Of a stretch of 5,359 nucleotides of DNA, positions 1 to 5,359 are shown one piece after another. The first letter of the stretch is position 1, and each line of letters starts with the position of its first letter. A model generated the notes under the pieces. That model saw only the letters and a program-made list of their open reading frames with translations. It was not told the DNA's origin and did not search any database. Source of the DNA: GBS-DC sp964451985 (GTDB lineage: Bacteria > Armatimonadota > Fimbriimonadia > Fimbriimonadales > GBS-DC); assembly GCA_964451985.1 (NCBI GenBank), contig CAYVKB010000106.1, positions 1-5,359 on the forward strand, written 5' to 3'. The position numbers and the translations under genes are program-made.

Positions 1-1
1 G

Positions 2-40
2 ACATCGAGCACACAGAAGGTGAACGTCAAGCAATTGTAG
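2..40 (+). CDS. possible 3' end of an upstream gene (C-terminal fragment)
   Basis: Frame 2 is open from the window edge and reads TSSTQKVNVKQL before a TAG stop at 38-40. It ends exactly where the repeat array begins, and the TAG lies inside the GTAGCG arm of the first hairpin. An ordinary-looking C-terminus stopping at the array edge suggests the tail of an upstream gene. Frame 1 is also open from base 1 to a TGA at 91-93, but only by reading into the repeat (ending GTPTLRGMRRQRGR), so it is less likely. Twelve residues are too few to name a family. Both readings could be chance. Confidence 0.25.
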   Translation, partial: TSSTQKVNVKQL

Positions 41-64
41 CGCCGGCGGGGACGCCGACGCTAC
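37..64. repeat. longest hairpin of the array, at its left edge
   Basis: Bases 37-48 (gtagcgccggcg) pair with 53-64 (cgccgacgctac) in 11 of 12 positions. The single mismatch is C43 against A58, and the loop is GGGA at 49-52. As RNA the loop fits the GNRA tetraloop pattern and is closed by a G-C pair. The other copies have stems of only about 8 bp, so this is the strongest structure in the array. It overlaps the possible upstream stop codon, which would suit a transcript 3'-end role, but no T-tract follows, so it is not a standard intrinsic terminator. Confidence 0.7.
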
Positions 65-278
65 GGGGGATGCGTCGTCAGCGGGGACGCTGACGCTACG
101 GGGGATGCGTCGTCAGCGAGGACGCCGACGCTACGGGGGATGCGTCGTCAGCGAGGACGCCGACGCTACGGGGGATGCGTCGTCAGCGGGACGCCGACGC
201 TACGCTGTGGGTGGGTTTCGTCGGCGAGGACGCCGACGCTACGGGGGATGCGTCGTCAGCGGGGACGCCGACGCTACG
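37..278. repeat. tandem array of ~35-bp GC-rich hairpin repeats
   Basis: Units beginning with ctacg start at 61, 96, 131, 166, 200 and 239, with lengths 35, 35, 35, 34, 39 and 35. A partial unit sits at each end (37-60 and 274-278). The units at 96 and 131 are identical. Each full unit has a linker half (ctacgggggatgcgt in most) and a hairpin half, cgtcagcg or cgtcggcg, then a loop of GGGA, AGGA or GGA, then cgccgacg or cgctgacg. The linker is conserved along with the hairpin, so these are tandem copies, not repeats separated by unique spacers. The 35-bp period is not a multiple of three and the array reads through in several frames, which argues against coding. It lies between a possible upstream gene end and mlaE. 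It could act as an mRNA 3'-end stabiliser, a REP-like element or simple slippage-prone DNA. Function unknown. Confidence 0.9.
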
Positions 279-305
279 GCTTTATGCAACGGCACCATCA
301 GCGGG

Positions 306-318
306 TACCCTATACCCT
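306..318 (+). promoter_or_regulatory. possible -10 element for mlaE (TACCCT, then 7 nt, then GTG)
   Basis: TACCCT at 306-311 fits the loose TANNNT form of a -10 box, and exactly seven bases separate it from the GTG at 319. A good -35 hexamer is not evident upstream; ttatgc at 282-287 is at an 18-bp distance but matches poorly. The same TANNNT-N7-start geometry occurs before the other two transcription units in the window, and that is the main support. It matches only three of six TATAAT bases. Confidence 0.35.
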
Positions 319-1116
319 GTGCGTGAGGAGTTAGTGTGGCTGGACGACGAGTCGGGTCGGCGTGCAGGCGCGTGGCAGGCGTCGCTGGAGTTTGTGGGTT
401 CGCTGGGGATATTGGTGTTCGCCAGCGGGCGCGCCTTGCTACGGGGACGTATCGAGAGGCGCGAGACGGTGCATCAGATGGCATTTATTGGGGCAGCGTC
501 CGCGCCGATTGTTGCGCTCACCAGCGCGTTCACAGGCGCAGTGGTCACGCTCTACTCGGCGTCGCTGCTGGTGCAGGCGGGCGGCGGAGGCTTCGTGGGC
601 GGCGCGATTGCGCTAGCGATGACGCGCGAACTCGCCCCCATTCTCACAGGCATCATGGTCACCGCACGCTGTGGCTCTGCCATCGCCGCGCAGCTCGGCA
701 CGATGAAAATCACTGAACAGATTGACGCCTTGCGCGCTCTCGCAGTCAGTCCCATCCAGTATCTGGTGATTCCGCGCGTGCTGGCGGCGTTGATTATGTT
801 TCCGCTACTGGGCATGATTGCGAACTTTTCAGGGGTGCTGGGCGGCTGGATTGTCGCCAACGTCTTCGGCATCGGATTGAGCAGTTTTCTGCAATCGATG
901 CGCCTGCTAACCGAGCCGTTCGACCTGATTGGAGGGCTGATTAAGACTCTCGCCTTCGCGCTGATTGTGACGCTGGTGAGCTGTCAGCAAGGCTTGGGGG
1001 CGCGTGGAGGCGCAGCGGGCGTTGGGCACGCCACCACACGCGCCGTCGTGCTATCGATGGTGCTGATTTTCGCCGCCAACTACTTCTTAGCCGACCTATT
1101 ATTCGCGGACCGATGA
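319..1116 (+). CDS. mlaE: MlaE-type phospholipid ABC transporter permease
   Basis: Integral membrane permease of the MlaE family (Tgd1 in plants, YrbE in actinobacteria), which with an MlaF-type ATPase and MCE proteins moves phospholipid between the inner and outer membranes. From the GTG at 319 the protein has 265 residues, close to the usual ~260. An amphipathic N-terminal helix (about 20-42) precedes hydrophobic segments near 56-86, 146-192, 205-222 and 241-262. The diagnostic family block is at 103-138: RELAPILTG, then ARCGSAIAAQLGTMKITEQ, then IDAL. GAAGVGHATTRAVV follows near 231-244. The start is uncertain. GTG 319 has TACCCT seven bases upstream. GTG 334 has GAGGAG only three bases upstream and would give 260 residues. 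An ATG at 175 lies inside the repeat array and would add 48 residues of repeat translation, so it is rejected. The stop overlaps mlaF. No MCE gene is visible nearby. Confidence 0.93.
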   Translation: MREELVWLDDESGRRAGAWQASLEFVGSLGILVFASGRALLRGRIERRETVHQMAFIGAASAPIVALTSAFTGAVVTLYSASLLVQAGGGGFVGGAIALAMTRELAPILTGIMVTARCGSAIAAQLGTMKITEQIDALRALAVSPIQYLVIPRVLAALIMFPLLGMIANFSGVLGGWIVANVFGIGLSSFLQSMRLLTEPFDLIGGLIKTLAFALIVTLVSCQQGLGARGGAAGVGHATTRAVVLSMVLIFAANYFLADLLFADR

Positions 1117-1868
1117 ACGAGACGCCCGCACTGGCGACACGCCAGCTGGTCTACGCCGTCGAGAACAAGACGATTCTGAAGGGCATCGACCTGAGCGTGG
1201 AGTACGGCGAGGTACTCGGGATTATGGGCGCGTCGGGCAGCGGCAAGACTACGCTGCTCAAGTGCCTATGCGGACTGCTTAAGCCCACCGCAGGCGAGGT
1301 GTGGGTGGAGGGGGTGAACATCGCGCCGTTATCCGAGCGCGAGCGGATACCCCTGCGCTTGCGGCTGGGTATCGTGTTCCAGTACGCCGCGCTGTTCGAT
1401 TTTCTGACCGTGTATCAGAACGTGGCGTTCGGGCTGGAGCGACACCGCAAGCTGAGCCAGAAGCAAATTCGCGACATCGTGCGTGAGCGGCTGGCATGGG
1501 TGGGGTTGGAGGGCATCGAAAACCTCTATCCGTCGCAGTTGTCTGGGGGTATGCGCAAGCGGGTGGGGTTGGCACGTGCACTGGCGATGGATCCCCACAT
1601 CGTGCTGTTTGACGAGCCGACCAGCGGGCTGGATCCCGTGAATGCCTATCAGATAGACCAACTCATCACGCGCCTGAACCGCGATTTGAACCTGACAGCG
1701 GTGGTGGTCTCGCACGATGTGACGAGCCTGATGCGCACTTGCGACCGTATCGTGATGGTGGATGATGGGCAAATTATCGCGTCGGGCGCGTCCGCCGACA
1801 TCCGCGCGAGTGAGCATCCGAAAGTGCAGGCGTTCCTGCGCATGGCGTCAGCAGAGGCGTTGTTATAA
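1113..1868 (+). CDS. mlaF: MlaF-type phospholipid ABC transporter ATPase
   Basis: Cytoplasmic ATPase that powers the MlaE permease; 251 residues, of normal family length. Visible motifs are Walker A GASGSGKTT (39-47), Q-loop Gln90, ABC signature LSGGM (143-147), Walker B IVLFDEP with Glu168 as the expected catalytic base (163-169), D-loop SGLD (171-174) and switch His201. The stretch FQYAALFDFLTVYQNVAFGL (89-108) resembles the ALFDSLTV.ENV signature that separates MlaF/Mkl proteins from other ABC ATPases, and LSGGMRKRVGLARAL is also typical of this group. The ATG lies in an ATGA overlap with the mlaE stop. No Shine-Dalgarno sequence is apparent (cgcggaccg precedes it), so translation is probably coupled to mlaE. 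The gene ends in TAA 45 bp before the convergent amidase gene, so the + strand unit ends here without mlaD, mlaC or mlaB. Confidence 0.95.
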   Translation: MNETPALATRQLVYAVENKTILKGIDLSVEYGEVLGIMGASGSGKTTLLKCLCGLLKPTAGEVWVEGVNIAPLSERERIPLRLRLGIVFQYAALFDFLTVYQNVAFGLERHRKLSQKQIRDIVRERLAWVGLEGIENLYPSQLSGGMRKRVGLARALAMDPHIVLFDEPTSGLDPVNAYQIDQLITRLNRDLNLTAVVVSHDVTSLMRTCDRIVMVDDGQIIASGASADIRASEHPKVQAFLRMASAEALL

Positions 1869-1913
1869 GTCCTTCCACCCTGCAGCGACCTTCGCTAGTG
1901 GCTTCCCGTGATC
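1869..1913. other. convergent intergenic gap
   Basis: These 45 bp separate the stop codons of mlaF (+) and the amidase gene (-). The only inverted repeat I see is AGCGA (1884-1888) with TCGCT (1892-1896), a 5-bp stem with a 3-base loop and no T-run on either side. That is too weak to call a terminator. Transcripts from the two genes may therefore overlap or end by a factor-dependent route. Confidence 0.5.
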
Positions 1914-3563
1914 TTAACGCCCTTCCACGTGCGCTTTCAGCCCGCGCGTAATGGCTTCTGCGATACGCTTCTGGAACGCAGGGTCGACCAGCTTGGCACG
2001 GTCGAACGAATGGTTCAGGTAGCCCACTTCAATCAGCACAGCGGGCATTTGGCTGGTGCGCAGCACGGCAAGCCCCGTCTGATACAGCACGGTGTCGGAG
2101 CGCACACCGCGTGAGGGCAGCCCACTCACCTTCACGATTTCATTCAGAATCGCCTGCCCCAACGCGCGGCTGTCGGCGTCGTCTTTGTGATAGTAAATCG
2201 TCGTGCCTGACGCCGAGTTCGGACGCGGGTTCGAATCGCAGTGCAAGCTCACAAAAAAGTGTGCGTTCGCGTTGTTGGAGAGGGTCGTACGCTCGTATAA
2301 GCCAATCGCCTTATCCTCCGAGCGCGTGAGGATTACCTTCGCGCCCTCGCGCGAGAGCAGCTCGGCAATATGCAGCCCGATTGCCAACACGATGGTCTTC
2401 TCTTCGATTACGCGATTGCCTTCGCGCCAGCGTGCGCCGGGCTGGGCGCCGCCGTGTCCGGGGTCAATCACGATGACCTTGTCACTAAGCTTGCCGCCAG
2501 TGTTGCGCGGTGCGCGCAGGTTCAGCGTCACGCCTGTTCTGCCCGATAGAATCTGTGCCCCAACTGAACGCGAGAGTTCCAACACGAGGCGCACCATGCC
2601 CCCTTCGGCAGGCGCGGCTCGGAGCGTGCGCACGAACAGGCTGGGGTCTTCCACAACCTGCTCTACCGCCTCTTGCAAAAAGCCCGGCACATCGATGGCG
2701 ATGCGCATCGGATCCTCTAAAAACAGCACGCGCGGGCGCACGCCCTCTGGATGCGGGACGCGCAATTGCACTATGCCTTGCGAATTGCGCAGCAGCGTGG
2801 GAATTTGAAACGGTTCTGGAGGGGGTTCGGTGGGTTGCGCAACCTCTATGACGTTAGGTTGGGCAGGCGCTTCGGTCGGCTGAGCAGCGATGGGCGCAAG
2901 CGCATCAGGCGTAAGCGCAATCTGCCACACTGCTTGCACGCCTGTCTCAGGGGCAGCATGAGGCGTATCCATCTCCAACACGATGCGCACCGTATGGGGA
3001 TCGAACTGCCCCACGCGCACGGCTTTCACCGCGCCCGACGGCTCCGGCATTGGCATCGGCACATCAGGCAGCATGCAGCCCGCTAAGTCAATCACCAATC
3101 GGTTGGGGTTCTGCAGGCTGAACGCGCGCCACGCGACGGGCAAGGTAGTTGCGCCGTGCAGCACGTCATTTTCTAAGCGCACCTCACGCAAGCGGGCTAA
3201 CAGGCTCAGCGTTCCTGCCTGCTCGTCCCAGCGGGTAAAGCCTCCCAAACGACGCATCAGGTCGCGCAACGGCACGCATTCCACACCGCGCTTCGGTTCG
3301 GTGGTCAGGCGTGATTCGGGTTGGTCGGGAGTTAGGTCGGTCAGGCGCACGGTGTTGCCCTCTACGGCTATAGGTAAGCCCATTTGCGCCAAGTGCTGAA
3401 TTGGCAGCCACAGTTCGCGTCCGTCCCACAGCGCAGGTGGGTTAAGCGTCAGTCGCTCGCCACGCAGCAGTACCGCCGCCTCACGCAAGCCGTCCGCCCA
3501 CGATAGGCATAGCGTCAGTGTCAGTATCACCCCAACCGCGATCCGTCGCATGCGCCCCTCCAT
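1914..3563 (-). CDS. exported AMIN-domain N-acetylmuramoyl-L-alanine amidase (Amidase_3)
   Basis: Zinc amidase that cuts the bond between N-acetylmuramic acid and L-alanine in peptidoglycan, acting outside the cytoplasmic membrane in cell separation or wall turnover. It has 549 residues. A signal peptide (about 1-23) has a basic start, core IAVGVILTLTLCL and probable cleavage after SWA. Residues ~28-122 resemble the stalk-like domain called copper amine oxidase N-terminal (LWLPIQHLA, VPLRDLMRRLGG). AMIN-like domains lie at ~126-218 and ~262-350, joined by a Pro/Ala/Gln-rich linker (~221-252). The Amidase_3 domain (~361-547) is intact: DPGHGG with His370, Glu388 in EEKT, His441 in SLHCDSN as zinc ligands, and Glu512 in IEVGYLNH as catalytic glutamate. 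It is longer than E. coli AmiC (about 420 residues). ATG 3563 lies seven bases after TATCCT. ATG 3551, with GGAGG five bases upstream, is an equally serious start and gives 545 residues. Confidence 0.95.
   Translation of the reverse strand: MEGRMRRIAVGVILTLTLCLSWADGLREAAVLLRGERLTLNPPALWDGRELWLPIQHLAQMGLPIAVEGNTVRLTDLTPDQPESRLTTEPKRGVECVPLRDLMRRLGGFTRWDEQAGTLSLLARLREVRLENDVLHGATTLPVAWRAFSLQNPNRLVIDLAGCMLPDVPMPMPEPSGAVKAVRVGQFDPHTVRIVLEMDTPHAAPETGVQAVWQIALTPDALAPIAAQPTEAPAQPNVIEVAQPTEPPPEPFQIPTLLRNSQGIVQLRVPHPEGVRPRVLFLEDPMRIAIDVPGFLQEAVEQVVEDPSLFVRTLRAAPAEGGMVRLVLELSRSVGAQILSGRTGVTLNLRAPRNTGGKLSDKVIVIDPGHGGAQPGARWREGNRVIEEKTIVLAIGLHIAELLSREGAKVILTRSEDKAIGLYERTTLSNNANAHFFVSLHCDSNPRPNSASGTTIYYHKDDADSRALGQAILNEIVKVSGLPSRGVRSDTVLYQTGLAVLRTSQMPAVLIEVGYLNHSFDRAKLVDPAFQKRIAEAITRGLKAHVEGR
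3557..3561 (-). promoter_or_regulatory. Shine-Dalgarno GGAGG for the alternative amidase start
   Basis: On the minus strand GGAGG (3561-3557), extending as GGAGGGG, precedes the internal ATG at 3551 by five bases. It is the best ribosome binding site in the window. If used, the protein begins MRRIAVGV, a cleaner signal-peptide start. It would also mean that the ATG at 3563, which contributes the first G of this motif, is not the main start. Confidence 0.5.
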
Positions 3564-3570
3564 CAGCGTT

Positions 3571-3576
3571 AGGATA
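3571..3576 (-). promoter_or_regulatory. possible -10 box (TATCCT) of the amidase gene
   Basis: Read on the minus strand, TATCCT at 3576-3571 is followed by AACGCTG and then the ATG at 3563. It matches four of six TATAAT bases. A -35 is unclear: TTGCAA (3603-3598) is 21 bp away, longer than normal. CATAAT at 3592-3587 is an alternative -10 that would give a leader of about 15-30 bases and suit the Shine-Dalgarno start at 3551. Confidence 0.4.
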
Positions 3577-3597
3577 CCTGAAATTAATTATGGATTT

Positions 3598-3627
3598 TTG
3601 CAAGTGCAAGCGTAGAGTGGGTACAAT
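3598..3627 (+). promoter_or_regulatory. sigma70-type promoter of the ABC exporter gene
   Basis: TTGCAA (3598-3603, four of six matches to TTGACA) and TACAAT (3622-3627, five of six to TATAAT) are separated by 18 bp. Transcription would begin around 3633-3636, at or next to the GTG at 3635, which would give a leaderless mRNA. This agrees with the absence of a Shine-Dalgarno sequence before that GTG. The surrounding 3564-3634 stretch is AT-rich compared with the rest of the window, as expected for a divergent promoter region. Confidence 0.55.
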
Positions 3628-3634
3628 CCCTCGC

Positions 3635-5359
3635 GTGGATGCAACCGAACGCCGATTCTGGCGCTATGTGGCGGCGCAGTGGCGATCGCTCGCTGTCGCG
3701 CTGTTTTGTTCGGTCGGCGTGACCGCCATCACAGGTTTCACTGCTTACCTACTGGAGCAAGTCATCAAGTCGATGGATATGCGCGATGCGGCGATGCTGA
3801 ACCGCGTGTCGCTGACCGTGATTGGCGTGTTCGCGCTAAAGTGGTTTTTTTCGTACGGGCAAATGTATTACCTCGCGCTGGCAGGGCAGCAGATGACCGC
3901 CAAGCTGCGCGAGGACATTTATGCGCACCTGCAGCGGCTGCCAATAGGCTTTTTCCAATCGCGGCAGGTCGGCTCGATACAGTCCATTCTAACCAACGAT
4001 GTGCCGATCCTGCAGAGTGCGGTGCTGATGGTGCGCGATGTGCTGGACGCGCCGCTGCGCATCGTGGCGTTCATGGCGTACATTTACATTTTGAACTGGC
4101 GGCTTGCGCTGCTGGCGACGCTGTTTTTGCCCCTGATTGCCCTGCTGATTCAGCGGCTCGGTAAGCAGGTACGGCGTATCACGCATCAAACACAGGGCGC
4201 ACTGGCGAACGTGTCTGCGCTGGTGCAAGAGACTTTGGCGGGCGTGCGCGTCATCAAGACCTTTGTCGCCGAAGACCGTGAGATTGAGCGGTTCATCGGG
4301 CGCAATCGCGAGGTGTTGCATCATTCGCTGCGGGGCGAACGGCGACGGGCACGGCTGCGTCCGACGGTGGAGTTCATCGGCGCGGCGAGTATCGCACTGG
4401 TGCTGTGGTTCGGCGGGCAAGAGGTCGCCCGTGGGCAAATGACCACGGCCCAACTGCTGAGTTTTCTGTTTTTGTTGCATCAGATAGCACAGGCAGCGGC
4501 GGGCGTAGGGGCGATTCAGCTCACGCGCAGTCAGGTGCGTGCCGCTGCACAGCGCATCTTCCGAGAGGCGCTCGATGTGGAACCAGAAGCCTACGATGCG
4601 CCCGACGCCCAGCCGCTGCCGCCGCTCAGAGGGCACATCCAGTACGAGCGCGTCTCGTTCCGCTACCCTACGGGCGAGCCTGCCCTGCGCGAGGTGTCGT
4701 TCGAAATCCAGCCGGGCGAGGTGGTCGCGCTGGTGGGGCATTCCGGCGCGGGCAAAAGCACGCTGGTCGACCTGCTGTTGCGTTTCTATAGCCCGCAGGA
4801 GGGCGTGATTCGGCTAGATGGCTACGACATTCAGAAGGCGACTTTGGAGAGCCTGCGCTCGCAGGTAGGCATCGTGCCACAGCAGACGGTGCTGTTTGTG
4901 GGCACCGTCGCCGAAAACATCGCCTACGGCAAGCCCGACGCCACGCGCGAGGAGATTGAACACGCCGCTCAACTTGCTCACGCCCACGAATTTATCACGC
5001 GCCTGCCCGATGGCTACGACACGCTGGTAGGCGACAAGGGTGTGCGCTTATCGGGCGGTGAGGCGCAACGGATTGCAATTGCCCGTGCCCTGCTGCGCAA
5101 CCCGCGTATCCTAATTTTAGACGAAGCGACCGCTTCGCTCGACCCAGTGGCGGAACGTTCCATCCAGCAGGTGATTGAGGAGGGGCGCGGTGTGCGCACC
5201 ACGCTGATTATCGCCCACCGCTGGACGACCGTGCAGTGCGCCGACCGCGTGCTGGTGCTAGAGCGTGGCAGGCTGGTGGAACAAGGACGCCACGAGGAGC
5301 TTGCTCAGCGTGGGGGCGTATACGCCAAACTCTATCAGGCAGCTTTGCTGGAACCGGTG
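3635..5359 (+). CDS. MsbA-like ABC exporter half-transporter (3' end missing)
   Basis: Fused permease-ATPase of the type IV exporter class (MsbA/multidrug/lipid family), which works as a dimer to flip or export lipids or other amphiphiles. The window holds 575 codons and no stop. Since family members are usually about 570-620 residues and the ATPase is complete, only a short tail should be missing. The N-terminal half has about six membrane helices near 18-42, 56-82, 134-153, 156-174, 246-264 and 272-292. ATPase motifs are A-loop Tyr344 (FRYP), Walker A GHSGAGKST (368-376), Q-loop Gln416, signature LSGGE (472-476), Walker B ILILDEAT with catalytic Glu497 (492-499), D-loop SLD (501-503) and His528 in IAHRW. 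Small departures from the usual sequence are LSGGEAQR for LSGGQRQR and HRW for HRL. GTG 3635 follows TACAAT by seven bases. In-frame GTG 3617 and ATG 3590 are alternatives without a ribosome binding site. The substrate cannot be deduced. Confidence 0.93.
   Translation, partial: MDATERRFWRYVAAQWRSLAVALFCSVGVTAITGFTAYLLEQVIKSMDMRDAAMLNRVSLTVIGVFALKWFFSYGQMYYLALAGQQMTAKLREDIYAHLQRLPIGFFQSRQVGSIQSILTNDVPILQSAVLMVRDVLDAPLRIVAFMAYIYILNWRLALLATLFLPLIALLIQRLGKQVRRITHQTQGALANVSALVQETLAGVRVIKTFVAEDREIERFIGRNREVLHHSLRGERRRARLRPTVEFIGAASIALVLWFGGQEVARGQMTTAQLLSFLFLLHQIAQAAAGVGAIQLTRSQVRAAAQRIFREALDVEPEAYDAPDAQPLPPLRGHIQYERVSFRYPTGEPALREVSFEIQPGEVVALVGHSGAGKSTLVDLLLRFYSPQEGVIRLDGYDIQKATLESLRSQVGIVPQQTVLFVGTVAENIAYGKPDATREEIEHAAQLAHAHEFITRLPDGYDTLVGDKGVRLSGGEAQRIAIARALLRNPRILILDEATASLDPVAERSIQQVIEEGRGVRTTLIIAHRWTTVQCADRVLVLERGRLVEQGRHEELAQRGGVYAKLYQAALLEPV

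Noticed and set aside
1..30. Minus-strand promoter starting with TTGACG (30-25)
   Set aside because: At a normal distance the matching -10 would be CGATGT, a poor fit, and no minus-strand gene is visible within the window beyond it.
61..278. CRISPR array
   Set aside because: The parts between hairpins are themselves conserved, so there are no unique spacers, and no cas gene is in the window.
105..334. Short ORFs rich in Arg, Gly, Asp and Ala over the array
   Set aside because: They are translations of the repeat in different frames, with no domain, no ribosome binding site and no independent support.
438..450. A stray repeat copy inside mlaE (gctacgggg followed by acgt)
   Set aside because: The match is short, lacks the hairpin half and is explained by codons for Leu-Leu-Arg-Gly-Arg in a conserved gene.
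1884..1896. Terminator between mlaF and the amidase gene
   Set aside because: The stem is 5 bp with a 3-base loop and no T-tract on either strand.
2203..2808. + strand ORF of 201 codons opposite the amidase gene
   Set aside because: It is antisense to a well-supported amidase whose domains and catalytic residues account for this DNA; the product is low-complexity and Ser/Arg-rich.
3495..3563. Lipoprotein signal on the amidase (Cys19)
   Set aside because: The context LTLC lacks the small residues of a lipobox, and a SWA signal peptidase I site follows.
3989..4741. Minus-strand ORF of 250 codons opposite the exporter
   Set aside because: It lies over the conserved permease and Walker A of the exporter; the product, rich in Arg, Gln and His, is typical of an antisense shadow in GC-rich DNA.

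Overview
The window looks like GC-rich chromosomal DNA from a diderm (outer-membrane) bacterium. The basis is a phospholipid-transport permease/ATPase pair of the MlaE/MlaF type, a large exported AMIN-domain peptidoglycan amidase, and an MsbA-like ABC exporter. The exact taxon cannot be read from the sequence. The GC-rich hairpin repeats and the stalk-like domain on the amidase suggest a lineage such as Armatimonadota, but this is only a guess.

Layout. Bases 1-40 may hold the last codons of an upstream gene on the + strand. Bases 37-278 are a tandem array of GC-rich units of about 35 bp. Each unit contains a short hairpin with a GGGA or AGGA loop (GGA in one shortened unit). Unique sequence at 279-318 leads into mlaE (319-1116, +), which overlaps mlaF (1113-1868, +) by four bases (ATGA). 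After a 45-bp gap with no convincing terminator comes a convergent gene, 1914-3563 on the minus strand. It encodes a signal-peptide-bearing N-acetylmuramoyl-L-alanine amidase with a stalk-like domain, two AMIN-like domains, a Pro/Ala-rich linker and a complete Amidase_3 zinc site. A compact AT-rich divergent promoter region (3564-3634) separates it from a + strand ABC half-transporter. That gene starts at 3635 and is still open at the last base of the window.

Function. All recognised genes act on the cell envelope: MlaE-MlaF move lipid between the membranes, the amidase trims peptidoglycan at division or during remodelling, and the exporter probably flips a lipid or exports an amphiphile. No MCE-domain (MlaD), MlaC or MlaB gene is seen next to mlaEF.

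The most interesting signals are non-coding. One is the hairpin array, where one stem position varies as A-T, A.C and G-C between copies. The other is a shared arrangement of TANNNT, seven bases, then a start codon in front of all three transcription units, which suggests leaderless mRNAs. No known mobile element, RNA gene or CRISPR array was found.
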